Of a stretch of 64,000 nucleotides of DNA, positions 32,079 to 45,300 are shown piece by piece; position 1 is the stretch's first letter; every line of letters starts with the position of its first letter. The DNA is taken from contig NHNY01000007.1 in assembly GCA_002786065.1 (NCBI GenBank), positions 434,001-498,000 of the forward strand, read 5' to 3'. The position numbers and the translations under genes are program-made. Source of the DNA: Microcyclospora pomicola. Its lineage: Eukaryota > Ascomycota > Dothideomycetes > Capnodiales. The notes under the pieces were generated by a model, which did no database searches, was not told where the DNA came from, and saw nothing but the letters and a program-made list of their open reading frames with translations.

Positions 32079-34574
32079 TTACAATCCACCTGAAATCTCC
32101 TTCTTCACCCACTTCTCTAGCCCACCTCGCGCAATGATCTCCTGTACGTTAGGAGGGAGCTCGCCAACCTTTTGCGTCCACTCGTTCCCGCTCTCACCCT
32201 CTTTCACGACCACCTGGCTTCTTCGGACATCCCAAGTGAACGTCCAGCCAGTACGGATCGTAAGCTGTTTCTTTTGCTCCGGCTTGCTCTCTGGTGCAGG
32301 AGGCGGCGAGTCAAGCGATTGCTTGTTCTGTGCGGGCTCTGTGATGGGGGCCTGCGCCGATGGAGCAGATCCATGAGCAGGGAAAGACTCGCGAAGTCGC
32401 GAAATGAGCTTGGGCACTTCGACGCCCATGAGTGCGTTATTGATGCTGTTGCGGGAGAAGATGTTGCCAAAGCTGCCAGACACGACCAAGTTGATACCTT
32501 TGGCGAGGATGGCAGTAGCCGCTTGCTCACGAGAAGAGCCGCAGCCGAAATTGAAGCCCGACACGAGGATGTCGCCAGGTTTAGCGATGTTTGCAAAATC
32601 ACGGTCATAGTTCTCCATGGTCACTGTGGCCATCTTCGCAGGATCAGAGGAGAAGGCGTCGTCGTAAGTATATTTCCCTGGGTAGATAGCATCGGTGTTG
32701 ACATTGTCAGCGTTGCACCAGACAATCTCGCCAGAGACTTGCTCAGGGAAGCCAGGTAATATATCGGTAAGACTGCTAGAGTCTTCAGGAGTGCTGGTAG
32801 GTGAGGAGTCACTTGAACCTGCAAGAGCCTGCTCGCCGAGTTTGACTGCTTCTTCTGCTTCGCGGACGAGCTTGTCCAAGGCATCTTCAATACTGATCAT
32901 GCGGTCCTCTTCCTTGACGCCATCGCCCTCGCCACGAACGACCCCGTTCCAGCCTTCAGGACGCTCATACCAACCTGGACCGGCAAACTTGCCGGCAAGA
33001 GCGCTAGCAGCTACTACCTCGGGGCTTGCCAGGTATGCCTTTGCGTCTGTGCTTCCCATGCGTCCCTTGAAATTACGGTTGCTCGCTGAGATGCCGACCT
33101 CTCCAGGCTGTAAGAGACCTGTACCCAGACCGATGCAAGGACCACATCCACTGGGCAATTCGGTAGCTCCAGCTTCGATCAATGCTTGCCAGTCTCCTTG
33201 CTCTTCTGCAGCCTTTTGCTCCGGGATCGAAGCAGCAGCAATGTAGAAGCTGACATGTTCCGGGATTTTCGGAATCTTGCCACCGTTGGAAGCTGCAGCA
33301 TCTTTAAAGACCTTCGCAGCTGCGGCGATATCAGATCGACGGCTGTTAGTGCACGAGACAAGGTAAGCACGGTCAACTTTGATGTTCTGCTGTTCCAGCT
33401 CGGCGAGTGGCGTGGCCACCTTCACCGAGTTCGGTCCAGAGACGTAGGGTGACAGAGTTGAAAGATCGAGGAAGAGTTCTTTTGCGTATGTTGCACCTTT
33501 GTCGGCCGTAAGGGGGTTCTCGAGGAGTTCATCCAGCTTTTCGTGGTTGAACCTTTGTGTTGTCGGGGTAGCGGTCTCTGTGGGGATTTGGTACATGTTC
33601 GCTTCAGTCGCCCTCCATCGTAGCCAACCTTTCAGAACATCGTCAATTGGGAAGAGTCCTGACAGCGCACCCCATTCGGTAGTCATGTTCGCAATCGCCA
33701 ATCTGTCGTCCACCGGCAGGCTTCGCATCGCATTGACGTCTCCAGTGAACTCAATGGCGTGATTGAGGACTTCGTCGTTATTGAACAAGCCACACAGCGC
33801 AACAATGACATCTTTGCCAGTCACGCCTTCAGGCATGATTCCCGTGAAAGTCACTTTTGCGATTGGTGGAATCTGCCACCATGTCCTGCCGGTTGCCCAG
33901 ATGCTCGCTGCGTCGGTCCTGACGACAGGTGTGCCTAGACAAGCCACACCGCCGTACATGTTCGAGTGACTATCACTCGCAACAGCCATTGTACCAGGCC
34001 AGGCATAGCCTTCCTCGACCATGATCTGATGTCCAATACCTCGCCCAGCAGGATAGAAGTCCACACCCTGGCTCTTAGCAAAAGCCTCAATCTGCTGGTA
34101 TTTCTTTAAGTTTTTCTCCGTCTTGTTCTGCACATCGTGGTCAAGGGTCATGACAATCTGATTCGAGTCGTGGATCTTGCTTGCGCCGATGCTCATAAAC
34201 TTGGTAGCAACTGGCCATGAGTTGTCGTGGGTCATGCATCGGTGTGGTGATAGGGTCACATAGTCGCCGCTCTTGACAACTTTATCGGCTGCCAGACCTT
34301 GGCTGTACCGTTGAACAATCTTCTCCGTGAGTGTTTGCGGTGCGGTTGGAGCCGGATTCACGCGGCCGAGGAGGTCGGCAGGGATATTCTTAAGCTGTGA
34401 AGGGAAAGCGTCGATCGCTTGTGCGCGACTGCGAGCCTGGTTCGTGGAAAGATACCGTGGTCGAGTGTATAGATGTGTGAGTGGTGGAAGATTCTGTCTG
34501 GTCAACAGTACAGAACTGGACTGTCTTTGTGAGACAAACCGCTGTAGGCCTCGTCCAGCCCGTAGGGAAGCCAT
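32079..34574 (-). CDS. LYS4: Homoaconitase (lysine biosynthesis, mitochondrial)
   Basis: Fe-S hydro-lyase of the fungal alpha-aminoadipate pathway, converting homocitrate to homoisocitrate in mitochondria. 831 residues in one exon from ATG 34574; the codon before it is GTG. The first ~50 residues are Arg/Ser-rich with no acidic residues (a targeting peptide). Cluster ligands are visible in [18 protein letters not shown] and [20 protein letters not shown] is the family hallmark that follows. The swivel domain contains [17 protein letters not shown]. The protein is longer than yeast Lys4 (about 690) owing to a Ser/Thr/Pro-rich linker ([16 protein letters not shown]) before the swivel domain and an insert near the C-terminus. 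It diverges from Ser1. Confidence 0.95.
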   Translation of the reverse strand: MASLRAGRGLQRFVSQRQSSSVLLTRQNLPPLTHLYTRPRYLSTNQARSRAQAIDAFPSQLKNIPADLLGRVNPAPTAPQTLTEKIVQRYSQGLAADKVVKSGDYVTLSPHRCMTHDNSWPVATKFMSIGASKIHDSNQIVMTLDHDVQNKTEKNLKKYQQIEAFAKSQGVDFYPAGRGIGHQIMVEEGYAWPGTMAVASDSHSNMYGGVACLGTPVVRTDAASIWATGRTWWQIPPIAKVTFTGIMPEGVTGKDVIVALCGLFNNDEVLNHAIEFTGDVNAMRSLPVDDRLAIANMTTEWGALSGLFPIDDVLKGWLRWRATEANMYQIPTETATPTTQRFNHEKLDELLENPLTADKGATYAKELFLDLSTLSPYVSGPNSVKVATPLAELEQQNIKVDRAYLVSCTNSRRSDIAAAAKVFKDAAASNGGKIPKIPEHVSFYIAAASIPEQKAAEEQGDWQALIEAGATELPSGCGPCIGLGTGLLQPGEVGISASNRNFKGRMGSTDAKAYLASPEVVAASALAGKFAGPGWYERPEGWNGVVRGEGDGVKEEDRMISIEDALDKLVREAEEAVKLGEQALAGSSDSSPTSTPEDSSSLTDILPGFPEQVSGEIVWCNADNVNTDAIYPGKYTYDDAFSSDPAKMATVTMENYDRDFANIAKPGDILVSGFNFGCGSSREQAATAILAKGINLVVSGSFGNIFSRNSINNALMGVEVPKLISRLRESFPAHGSAPSAQAPITEPAQNKQSLDSPPPAPESKPEQKKQLTIRTGWTFTWDVRRSQVVVKEGESGNEWTQKVGELPPNVQEIIARGGLEKWVKKEISGGL

Positions 34575-34924
34575 CACTGGCAGACTGTACTGTTATCGGG
34601 TTCCCAATCACCAACAGATGTTTTGAGGTGTATGATAGCTCCAGCCTTCTCAATCTCCAGTCCTTTCGTCAAATCCTTCAGAAGTGTGTTGGTTCAATGT
34701 GTAGGAGCATATGCAAATGAGCAGCCAATGGCCGTTGTGATGATTGATGGAGTGGAAATATTCTGGCGCCAGCGACATCGGCTGCCCCAGATTTTCGGGA
34801 CGCAAAACATCGTTGCCGTAGCCCTAGCATTACTTCAATCAATGATACCTCATGTCTCAACCAACAGACCTTGACTTTACGAGTAGTTACGGAAAAGACC
34901 AAGCAAAGCTGCAATAAGAACAAA
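34575..34924. promoter_or_regulatory. Divergent promoter region, Lys4 / Ser1
   Basis: 350 bp between the starts of two amino acid biosynthesis genes. A shared control by the general amino acid regulator would be expected from known fungal biology. I do not see an unambiguous TGACTCA site in this stretch. Confidence 0.4.
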
Positions 34925-36157
34925 ATGCCTGCAAGAAACGATGTCTATTACTTTGGAGCTGGTCCAGCGCCACTTCCAACTCCCGTTCTCGAGGACGCAA
35001 GCAAAGTCCTCCTCAGTTATAACGACTCCGGCGTAGGCATCACAGAAATATCGCATCGTAGCAAAGACGCAGCCAAAATCCTGGAGCAAGCCAAGTCTGG
35101 ACTACGACAGTTGCTCGATATCCCTGAGTCAGACGGTCCGGATGGCTACGAAATCATCTTCCTGCAAGGTGGTGGTAGTGGCGAATTCTCCGCTGTTGTT
35201 CTGAACCTCTTGAGCGTCTGGATCGCGCAAAAGCAACGCTCAACGTCGGAGGTCGAGCAGGAGATGAAGCTAGATTACTATGTTACTGGGTCGTGGTCGC
35301 TGAAAGCCAGTCAAGAGGCGGCGCGATTAATTGGCGGCGAGAAGATCAACATCGTCACGGATGCGCGCAAGCATAACGATGGGAAGTTCGGCGTGATCCC
35401 CAGCAAGGACACCTGGACGCCTACGAAGAACGAGGAGAGTGTTGTCTTGACATATTACTGTGACAACGAAACCGTGGACGGTGTCGAGTTCCAGTCCGCA
35501 CCCGACGGCCCCAATCTTGTTGCCGACATGTCGTCAAACTTCCTCTCGCGCGCCGTTGACGTGCGGAAACACATCGCCATCTTCGGTGGTGCACAGAAGA
35601 ACATCGGAACAACCGGCATCACAATCGCCATCATTTCGAATCGCATACTGCCTCCACATGCTAAGATGGCGGATCCCACTACCCTTCGCGGCTTCGGCTT
35701 GCCCGTCGGCCCCATTGTCTTCGACTGGCCCACAATCGCAAAGAACAACTCGCTGTACAACACACTCCCAATCTTCGATGTTTGGATAGCCGGACAGGTG
35801 ATGCAGCGTCTACTCGATAAAGCTCCTGCTGATGCCAGCCTGAAGATCTCCAGCCAGCAGGCCGAGAGCGACAACAAAGCTGCATTACTATATGGTCGAC
35901 TGGACGCCCACACTGATGTATACAGAGTTGTCCCGGACAAGACTGTGCGCAGCCGGATGAACATCTGTTTCCGTATCATCGCAGGCGACGATGCTGAGGC
36001 CAAGTTCCTTGCTGGTGCGGAGAAGCGCGGTCTGCTCGGTCTCAAGGGTCACCGCAGTGTTGGTGGTATTCGTATCTCGAACTATAACGCAGTGCCAGTT
36101 GTAGCGGCGGAAAAGCTTGCGCTATACTTGGATGCCTTCGCCCAAGGGACTGTATAG
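34925..36157 (+). CDS. SER1: Phosphoserine aminotransferase
   Basis: PLP enzyme of serine biosynthesis: 3-phosphohydroxypyruvate plus glutamate to phosphoserine plus 2-oxoglutarate. 410 residues, single exon, from ATG 34925 (MPARNDVYYFGAGPAPLP). Blocks: SGVGITEISHRSKDA, FLQGGGSGEFSAVVLNLL, YVTGSWSLKASQEAARL, and GGAQKNIGTTGITIAIIS, whose Lys should hold PLP. The C-terminal KGHRSVGGIRISNYNAV is the substrate-binding arm. Length is close to yeast Ser1 (395). Identification is firm. Confidence 0.96.
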   Translation: MPARNDVYYFGAGPAPLPTPVLEDASKVLLSYNDSGVGITEISHRSKDAAKILEQAKSGLRQLLDIPESDGPDGYEIIFLQGGGSGEFSAVVLNLLSVWIAQKQRSTSEVEQEMKLDYYVTGSWSLKASQEAARLIGGEKINIVTDARKHNDGKFGVIPSKDTWTPTKNEESVVLTYYCDNETVDGVEFQSAPDGPNLVADMSSNFLSRAVDVRKHIAIFGGAQKNIGTTGITIAIISNRILPPHAKMADPTTLRGFGLPVGPIVFDWPTIAKNNSLYNTLPIFDVWIAGQVMQRLLDKAPADASLKISSQQAESDNKAALLYGRLDAHTDVYRVVPDKTVRSRMNICFRIIAGDDAEAKFLAGAEKRGLLGLKGHRSVGGIRISNYNAVPVVAAEKLALYLDAFAQGTV

Positions 36158-36803
36158 AAATTATATTTCAAGTCTATATTTGCACAACAATGTTGCAGCA
36201 ATTCAATGGTACCATGGTATCAAGAGCTGGTGAACAGTCGGCAAGATATGCATTGGTGCGCTGGTCATGATACGGTTTGGGGGACTAAGGGGGTGTTTGC
36301 AGGTGCTAGCCAAAACTGAGGACCATCGCGACGCCATCCAACCTGAAATAATCGACACAACCATGACACTGCAATGAAAGACATACGCAAATATGATTCA
36401 ATCTCATAAGTACGCTTCTGAATCTGTCTAATAAAGGAATAATATGGCGCGTGGTCGCCAGGTAAAGTGGTGACCTGTACAGGAAGCCCGCCAGCGGAAC
36501 CCGTCTCTTGCTCTTCTTGAACATGCTACCAATCTCTTAAAAGCAAGTTTCAGTCTACTCTGAAGCCAGAACCAGCCAGGCTGTGAAGGATGAATCACAA
36601 ACCGAAGATAAACCAGAAATTGTGAAAATGGCAGGTGCGCAAGAGATTTGATGATGGCAAGAGCGATCATACATTGGTGCCCTGTCCTTGCTCATCAGGA
36701 CTCTAATTGAGGACAAGGATGGTACATCAAGTCGAGTTCGATTTCCTTGAGGAGTTTTCAATAAAGCCCAAAGATGAGCGGTAGATTGGTCCACCAGCAT
36801 CGC
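36158..36803. other. Intergenic between convergent genes
   Basis: 3' region of Ser1 and of the small secreted protein gene. Nothing recognised. Confidence 0.5.
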
Positions 36804-37289
36804 TCAAGAAGAAGACGGACCAACGAAGACCACAGTTGTGACAGTGAAATCTGGTGACGACGTCTGTACCGGGACTGTTATCGTTGTATCTACAAAGACC
36901 GTCGTCATTGTCCTCGCGGACCCGGTTGTTTTTGCAGATGAGTCGATGTCTGTCGAGGCGGACGTGGACTGTGGGCCGCTCTGCGCGATACTGATCGTCG
37001 TGACCGTGTTGCCTTCAAGGGCGCACCACATCAGCAGTTCGGCTATGTTGGGATACACCGCCATGATCGAGTCCAGGTGGGTGTCGACGTCGGAACATCG
37101 GATGGTCATGGTGTTGTCCCGAGGTGCAAGTCCTCCGCCGCCTATACCGGCGGAAGCAGTAGGCTGAGCATGATCGGTTGTACTCGCGCGCAGCGAAGTG
37201 CCGGTAGGTGAACACGAGATCAGTGACGAACTCAAGACTGCCCCGAGGACCAGCAGGCCTTGATTCAATGTCTTGGTGGAACATTTCAT
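36804..37289 (-). CDS. Small secreted Ser/Thr-rich protein (hypothetical)
   Basis: 161-residue frame from ATG 37289; the frame above begins at TTG. MKCSTKTLNQGLLVLGAVLS begins a likely signal peptide. A short folded segment with two cysteines follows (IRCSDVDTHLDSIMAVYPNI then ELLMWCALEGNTV). The rest is Ser/Thr/Val-rich (TTVFVDTTITVPVQTSS), as in O-glycosylated cell-wall proteins. No known domain. Coding status is uncertain; composition and signal peptide are the support. Confidence 0.45.
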   Translation of the reverse strand: MKCSTKTLNQGLLVLGAVLSSSLISCSPTGTSLRASTTDHAQPTASAGIGGGGLAPRDNTMTIRCSDVDTHLDSIMAVYPNIAELLMWCALEGNTVTTISIAQSGPQSTSASTDIDSSAKTTGSARTMTTVFVDTTITVPVQTSSPDFTVTTVVFVGPSSS

Positions 37290-38380
37290 GCTTGAATGAC
37301 GAGACTGTGCTGCTGATCTCGCTCGATATCTATCGTCTGATAGAGCCAATTGCTTGAACAGTGGTAGAATACGCTTTGGATATGCAGACAGATTGTAGGT
37401 GTAGTACGCAATAGAACAGTGACAGAAATAGGTACCGTGATCACCTCAGGTCCAAGCAGCAAGTTATATGTCGAGGATGGACTTACGGCACAGGCACAAG
37501 AAGCACAGTTTCATACGTGGCGAATGCCACACAAGTGCATACATGCGGCACATCCAGTACTGTTGATAAATGGTTTGTTTCGAATTGCATGAAGGATGTT
37601 GGCTTCGCGTGCATTACTTTGGCTTTTGAGATCCGGGTTTGTCCACAGCCAACACCTGCTGCAGGACGTCCGTGTGACGGGTTTAATGCAGGAGGCAATA
37701 CCACTTTTTTCACGCACGCATTTGGATCATACACAAGATCCGGTCTGCTCGTAAAACTTCGTAGCGTAGACAGTCCACCGAGACGCCTCTAATATTCCTC
37801 GAGGCATGGTCATGCAGAATCTCACGCCATTGTCGGGATCCCATCAGGCGAACTGTCCGCAATTCTCACGCCGTCAGGGTTCATTACTCGCCATCAGCAA
37901 TGGACGTACGACTGGGAAAGGCCAGATACATCTGTACAGGCGGACTCAGCTTAACGATTCTTTTGCCGCACGCATACATAAGTAGAACATACTTTATGTT
38001 TCATGTTGCCAACAGCTGCATCTGAAACCAAGTGCGCGTCCATCATGCATAAACTCCACAACGTCGTGCGAACTGGCCCGTCGAACGCACACCACTCTGG
38101 TTCGAACTTATCACTTCCGGTATCTCACATCGATCACGGGTAAATGATAAAGCAGTATACGTGGATGACCAATAGTATTGAAAGGTAAAGACGTGGTGAC
38201 CCTGTCGCTTGGGCACCTCACACTCGATTTAGAGTTGGCTAGGTAGATCACATGCACTTGATAATAAAACGTCAAGCTTTCTAGTTCCCGCATGCCTAAA
38301 GGCTTGACACTAGTATACCTATCGACAGCTTCTGTTGTAAACCATGCGACAAGTCCTTGGCCACAACCACATCTGCAGAC
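37290..38380. other. Intergenic
   Basis: Promoters of the secreted protein gene (-) and SNRNP27 (+). A frame at 37415-37792 (+) with several Cys has no usable ATG near its start and is not called. Nothing else recognised. Confidence 0.45.
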
Positions 38381-38937
38381 ATGGACCGTCGAGATGACCA
38401 TCGGTCGCGCAATACGCGTACGCGTTCAGGTATGCGGTCTCACACTCCAGATGAGGGTGCCACACGCTGACTCATGCTCCTTCAGACCGCAGCCGTTCAC
38501 CACCTACAGGCGACCGCAGCAGCACCTCGGATCGACGGCGCGAGCGCTCGCCTCTTCGCGCATCGCATCGACAGCAAGGCCGTCCGAATGGTCCGCCTCC
38601 AGCGTCGTCCCGCGCACGCGACAGCACGACAACGCCATCGTCGCAACGACCCGGCGGTCGACGACCAGACATCGCCAATCAGCCGCGAGGCAATCCTACT
38701 CAGCGACAGCCTACCCAAAACCCCAAGGCTACCAACACAGTCATGACGCTCCTGGAGGGTGAAGACGAGGAGGCGCAAATGAGTCGCATCATGGGCTTTG
38801 CTGGGTTCCGCAGCACGAAGAACACAAAAGTGCCGGGCAACGACAAGAACTATGGAGTGAGTAAGGTCAAGAAGACAGAGTATCGGCAGTATATGAACAG
38901 AGTGGGCGGGTTCAACAGGCCGTTGGATGCGGCGTGA
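38381..38937 (+). CDS. U4/U6.U5 tri-snRNP protein SNRNP27 (27K)
   Basis: Spliceosomal protein of 166 residues in two exons, 38381-38429 and 38486-38937, intron 56 bp. The N-terminal ~100 residues are Arg/Ser/Pro-rich (MDRRDDHRSRNTRTRSDRSR). The C-terminal SNRNP27 domain is clear: RIMGFAGFRSTKNTKVPGND, YGVSKVKKTEYRQYMNRVGG, FNRPLD. The human protein has the same MGFSxF...KxRKYRQYMNRxGGFNRPLD ending. Splicing in frame joins the RS-rich exon to the conserved domain. Confidence 0.92.
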
Positions 38938-39584
38938 TCGTGCATCATGACGGGCTGGGGAGCTGAGAGATACAGCGGGACCACTCTACTTTCATTTGAA
39001 CAAAGTGAGCATGTGTTGTTATTAAAATGTAGTAATGACAGGGCGTCAAGAAGCACAGTGTGTTGGAATTAGCGATGGAGTTAAGGCGATAGTCAGGCGG
39101 TCTAGCCATTAAAGGGGCAAATTATTTGTGATACTTGGTATCCAAGCATCCAGCTGAAAATTTGTTGAGCTTACTTCCTCTCAAACGGTGCATCGCGAGA
39201 ATGAAATTGCTGATGAATGTCTTGCCCAGCGATTGGGAAAACTGTCAGAGATGGCTACTGGTTTGAGTCGTCATAATGGAACTGAGTTGAGTGCTCGCTT
39301 TACATGTACGTAATACACATGGCTCACGCATTACTGCTAAAAGCTCAGAAATCAAGTTGCTGTATTCTCATGAACAATCCCACTCCAGCCATAGTAGTAC
39401 TAACAGTATACTGGCATGTTTGTAACGCCGTGCGATCGCTTGCTTGCAGGCTCGCCAACCTCGCCTACGCAGGGAACCTCTCAACATGCAACTTGTGCAT
39501 CTATACTCCTCAGTCACTCCCGGACTTTCGCCTGTCCACTGAACCCGGTCCAGCCGCTCCTCTACGCTTTACCCTCAACTCCGC
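38938..39584. other. Intergenic between convergent genes
   Basis: 3' sides of SNRNP27 and Ggc1. Nothing recognised. Confidence 0.5.
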
Positions 39585-40576
39585 TCATGCCAACATGTTG
39601 TTGAAAGCGGGGATCAGTGTTTGTGCCAACCAGAACGAGAAGGTCAATTTTGGTCCGGTCATCAAGAGCTTTGGTACCAGACCCTTGAAGAAAGCTGGGA
39701 AACCCTCGTTCTTCATCATGTTGCTGATCACCTTCACACCAGTCTCCTTGACCTCGAAGTTTTGGTTCTGAATGCGCGTCTTGATGACGTCCAGAGGTGC
39801 AGAGACGATCAATGATGCGGAAGATCCAGCGATAGAAGCGACGAAGTTCTGGAACCATGTCGCCGAGTTGTAGTCTTCCAATGCGAAGAGGTATTGTTTC
39901 GCTGCAGCGGAACCACCGAACAGTGCGAATGAACCTGGCGCATTTCGCGCCGCTGTCCATCCCCAACCACGGTATAGGCTGAAACCTTCGTCTGCGACAA
40001 TGCGCATGACACCACGGCCACGGAAAGCTTCAGGGTTTGTTTGTCGCTTGATCTTCAAAACATCCAGGGGAAGCAGCACAATCTCGCCAATACCAATCAG
40101 ACTTCCAGCCGTCGCATGCATCATAGTTTTGCCCGTGCTCTTGCCGAAAGTGTTGTCGAATGTCGAGCCATGGTGCTTGGAGAGGTAGTCGCGCACGAAT
40201 GGCTGACCACCATATTTGTAGACTCGCTGCAGAATCTTGTATGCAGCGGCGTAGCCGAGTCCGGGGAACAGAGTGAAGAAGCGCTTGACCGCAGGTTCTC
40301 CAGCATGAGACTTGAAAATGACTTGGTTAAGGTGTGTTGAAGATGTGATTCGGTTCTGATTTGACATGAGTCGCTTCGCGATGGTGTCAACGGGATGGAA
40401 TACGATAAGTTCGGCAATACCAGCGGAACCTGTTCGAGAACTACGAATTAGTCGTCACCAGCACCAACAGATGATGCGTAGGATACAGATGGTTGTTCCA
40501 TACCGGCACCGAGGAGTCGCGCAGCAGTCGACTCCCGCTTGAAGTCCTTGGACGCTCCGCCTATTGAGGGTGACAT
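39585..40576 (-). CDS. GGC1: Mitochondrial GTP/GDP carrier (Ggc1/Yhm1)
   Basis: Inner-membrane carrier exchanging GTP for GDP, linked to mitochondrial iron handling in yeast. 305 residues in two exons (40576-40504 and 40429-39585), intron 74 bp. Splicing restores ARLLGAGSAGIAELIVFHPV. All three carrier signatures are present: FHPVDTIAKR, LLPLDVLKIKR and SAPLDVIKTR. Blocks shared with yeast Ggc1 include FTLFPGLGYAAAYKILQRVY, YKYGGQPF and YRGWGWTAARNAPGSFALFG. Identification is firm. Confidence 0.95.
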
Positions 40577-42302
40577 GATTGAGTATGTGTGCTGATTTGT
40601 CCAAGATGTTCCAGGTTCCGCTGTCGACACGTTGTAGAATGAAGACCGAGTGGTTACTGGTGTCGAGAGATGACCTTTTCTGCTCAACGCATGCGCTTTC
40701 AAGCTACTAAGGGCTATCCCGTGAGAGACACTTTTTTCTGAGCTCGGCTGCGCAGGGTCAAATTAAAGTAGGGGCACGTGCCAGTACCGAGAGCTTCGCC
40801 AACACTCCATTCGATGAATCTGGGGAAACATACACGCTCTTCATATTAACACTGCATACAAAGCAGAACATAGTCTCGAAGCAGTTTTGTGAGCAGCTAT
40901 TACCAATGTCAGGCTCATATTAGATGGTCCTGCGTAAGTGACTGCAAATTGGAGAACCGTATTTGCTACAAAGGACAAAAACTTCGACATTGGGTCGAGA
41001 CCATGACGTCCAAGCAAACGCAAAAGCTCCACACACTCAATGCTTCGACTTCAGGCGGGTGTACGAGTTGGAGCCTCCAGCACACCTATGGATGGAGAGA
41101 GGTAAGGTGACTCACATTGCTTTCATTTCTCCTTTGGACTCACCGCTGGAATCCGTCCCATCCAACATGTCTCGCCTTGGTCCAATTGCACGAGATCAGC
41201 TCCCCTTGGACAAACCGAATGCCTAAGATACTGGCTCAGATTTCGCTCATCAACCCATTCGCGGACGAAGTTCAATACAGAGACAGTCAGGGAGGCTTTG
41301 CGGGGCCGTTCCTTGTATGTGTCCAGGACTCTGAGCTCGGGATACTCTTCACGAAACAGTTTCAACAGGTGAGCCAGATATCTGGACTACCTATCGAGGT
41401 GAGTGGACTTGGTTGAAGATGATTGCTAGTACGATTTTATGCATTTGAAGGTATCTGTAGGAATCAAATTGATCAATACAGTCTTATCACTTTACGTGGA
41501 AATACAGATAGAAATGCCTGGAAATGAAAAGTTCGCACTAAATTATGCACTTCTCTTGAGTTCCAGAACCGCAGCTAGGTCAATATGCTCGAACAGACTG
41601 AGTACCTGGCGGCAAATCCTTGCGTTGTCTCAGGAGATACGTACACACATTGAGCAGCGTAAAAGCACCACAATTATCGATACAGTGGATACCTCATACC
41701 CCATGTTGAAATCGTAGAATCGGTATGTTCTAATACTAACATTTCTATATGCTTGGGTCAAGCATACCTATTTTCACGATAGTCACGATCACGCGTGTAA
41801 CGTGCTCTATTCTACTGCATTGACATCGTGTACGAGAGCTATCATTTCGGTCACTGGCGGACATGTACCCAAGTTCAGCTGCAATTAGATCGCGTTCAAA
41901 CCCTGTGTATCGTTTATCATGTCTATCGGAACCACTTTATATTCGCATGCGAAAACCATGGTTCTTCAGGGGTAAAGTTAGAACGGCTGCAAGTTCCCGA
42001 TTGAGCGAATCGTGGAGTCGACTCCACTCCAGTCACGCCGAAAGTCACGATCTCCAAAACATCGCAGCGCTGTGACGCCGGCATCATAGCAGCGACATTA
42101 TCACTCGGTACCTGCACGTGCGCCCAGGTGCCGTGAAGTGGGCTGTGGACAACCCATCAGCAAAAGCGCAGCCTCAAGCAGAAGAGCGAGGGTACGGCAG
42201 ATCGCGACTGGCTTCTCCCAGCCAGCGCGACATCGCTGCCGCGGGAGTGAAGCCTGGACATTCCATCCACCCAGGAGTACCGCGCACGACTGCGCGAGAA
42301 TC
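40577..42302. other. Long intergenic region between divergent genes
   Basis: 1.7 kb upstream of both Ggc1 (-) and the formin (+). Short frames only. The open frame of the formin extends up to 42138 but begins at GTG, so 42138-42302 is treated as leader. Confidence 0.5.
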
Positions 42303-45300
42303 ATGTTCTCGTCCAGCGACAAGCAGCCGCGCCATTCCAGCGGTGCGAAATCCTTCTTCTCTCGCAACAAGAAGGACAAAAGCAACAATGAAGCCCCCCC
42401 TCTTCCAGACACGTCGAGTCTGTCCTCGAGCTACGCACCCAGCACAGTCGGATCGCGGCACTCCCACCGGAGCTCAACATCCACGCTTGAGCAGGATGAC
42501 CATGTAAGAGAAGGAGTGGATGGTTTGAACATGCAGGCTGGTGTCATAACCAGCATCCCATATGAGCAGATGCCAGCGGACACCAAGATGCCGATGCGTG
42601 TTGATCAGGTGGAGCGGCCATCAAGTCGGAGGGAACCACTACCACATCATTTGAACAAAGGCGGCGGCGATTTCCACCAATACCCTGCGCTAGAGAATGA
42701 CCACCCTCCCCGGCCGCCCACGCATGCAAGCAATGCACGTGTGACTGGGCTACGGCCCGATAACGACTCGACGACCGCGAATGGCTTGTACGCCAACTCG
42801 AGACAATCAAGCGACCAAGCGAGTATGCGCTCATTCGCATCAACCGAGCGTAACGAACGACGACCTGCATACGAAGGCGGATCACTCCCACCAGGCTTGA
42901 CTCAAAATCTAGCAAAGGAAAGGTCGCCAGGACATGGCCACCATATCATTGCATCGCACAATCCTGCGGCATTTTCTAGTACTGCATCTTTCACACCCGA
43001 AGGCTTCATCCTGCACCGGCCATCGGATGATCGAGTTATTGAGAAGGAGTTTTTGGAACTGATGCTGAAGCGCGGCTGGAAGTCATTACCAGAACAAGCA
43101 CGAAGGCAGATGGAGGCATACCCAATCAGCAAAAAATGGACTTTGGTCCATCAGGATCGACTGGCAGAATGGCAAGGGGAGCAGAAGAGACGCATGACCT
43201 ACCGGTCGACCATGGCAAGTTCGGATGGGATCAGTCTCATCGGCCGCGCAGAAGAAGAGGGCAGTCCAGAGTGGTATGTCAAGAAGATCTTGGACAACAC
43301 AGTCACCTCCAAGCAGATTCAGAGCTTGGCCGTGAGTCTGCGAACACAACCCATAGCCTGGGTGATGACTTTCATCGAGGCTCAAGGTCAGGTCGCCTTG
43401 ACGAACATGCTGGCGAAGCTTAATCGACGACAACAATCTGGCCCAGCTCCAGCTGCAGGCTCTACGAACGAACGAGATCTGGAGCGCGAGTACGACATCA
43501 TAAAGTGTCTGAAAGCTTTGATGAACAATAAATATGGCGCCGACAATGCTCTTCAGCACGATACCATTGTTATGGCACTCGCCGGCTCACTCACTTCGCC
43601 TCGCCTGAACACACGGAAATTTACTTCCGAGCTGATGACTTTCTTATGTCATTGGGGCGAGGGGCAGGGTCATCTCAAGGTCATTCAAGCTCTCGATCAT
43701 TTGAAGTCACATCAAGCCGAAAGTGGTCGGTTTGATGCGTGGTTACGCATTGTTGAGGTGACAATCGATGGCAGAGGCAAAATGGGCAGTTTGGTTGGCG
43801 CCTCAGACGAAGTGCGTAGCGGTGGTATCGGCATGGAGAATCTGCTCATGGAGTACGCTGTGAACTCTCTCATCCTGGTCAACTCCTTCGTGGATGCGGC
43901 CAAGAAGGACCTGCAGCTTCGCGTTCATATTCGTGCCCAATTCGTTGCTGCGGGTCTGAAACGAATCTTGACCAAGATGGAGGACTTCCAATACGATGTC
44001 ATCGACAAGCAAATCGAGCATTACCGGACCAATGAGGCCATCGACTATGAAGACATGCTCGAGAGAGGCTCAAATATTGAGGATACAGAAGAGAAAGACT
44101 TGAATGATCCAGCCCAGATTGTTGAGTTGATAAGCTCCAAACTGGCCGGCAGTAAGGAGAACGACTACTTCCTCTCATCACTGCAACATCTGCTGCTCAT
44201 GAAAGACAATACTGGCGAAGATAGAGTGAAGATGTTTCAGCTTGTCAATTCGATGCTGAGCTATGTAGCCATGGATCGAAGGTTGCCGGACATGGATCTG
44301 AAGCAGTCCCTAAACTTCACCGTGCAAAATCTAATGGACAAGCTATATACGGACTCAGAAGCACGACAGGCTCGCGAAGAAGCGAACGAAGCCCGTCTTG
44401 TGGCAGATGCTGCCGTAGCCGAGCGTGATGAGATGAAGTCGCAAGTCGAGATGGGCGCCGAAGGCCTCGTAGCGAGGCTGCAACGCCAAGTTGACGAGCA
44501 AGCCGCCATCATCGACCTGCAACACCGGCAAGCCGAGGCTTTCAAATCCGAGTTGGCTGAGTTGCAGCGAGTGCGAGCTCAGGATCTGCAACGCAACGAG
44601 CTGGAAACGCGCGAGCTGTATCTCATGCTACGCGACGCTCAGGATATCGCTGCTTCGCATGCCAAGAAGGCTGGCAAGAATGGGGATATCGCTACCGATC
44701 CTGCTCTCGCCCAAGGTATCCTCAACCGTGAGCGACTCATGGACCGTCTTGAGATGCAGCTTGAGCGCGCGAAGACGCAAGCGAAGCTTGAGGGCAAAGT
44801 CTGGCAGCAATTCAATCCGTCCGACAAGCTTCGCGAATTACGAGAAAAGATGGAAGGCGCTGGTATGGAAATGGACAGCATGACCGCACAGATGCCTTAC
44901 ATGGGCTCGGTGTCTCGCAACAAGAGTAGTATTCCAAGGAAGCCAGTCTCGCACAAGGTCGATGAAGTATCTGAAGTGTCCGACAATGCCGATGCCGAAT
45001 TGGAAGACGACGATGTTGTGATTGAGAAGCCTCGATATATTGAGATGAGAAGACCGAAGGTGCCTTCCTCTGTAGCTGCAGCGCAGCAAGGCATGTTCGC
45101 GGAACTGGCTCGCAAGACTCAACGAATCGATGGGAGCGACGACGAGGACGATGGAGTCACAACTGGGCCATCACACCCGAGCTTGGACAGCGAAAGCCCG
45201 AAGACCCCAAGTGATGTCGAAGACGCAGGCAATAATCTCAAAGTGCTGCAAGCTTCATCACATCCTGAACCCGTGGCAGAATTTGATGGTGCCCCCCCAC

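Noticed and set aside
37415-37792. Cys-containing plus-strand frame that looked like a small secreted protein
   Set aside because: No ATG near its start, no signal peptide and no convincing splice sites; the opposite strand is equally open.
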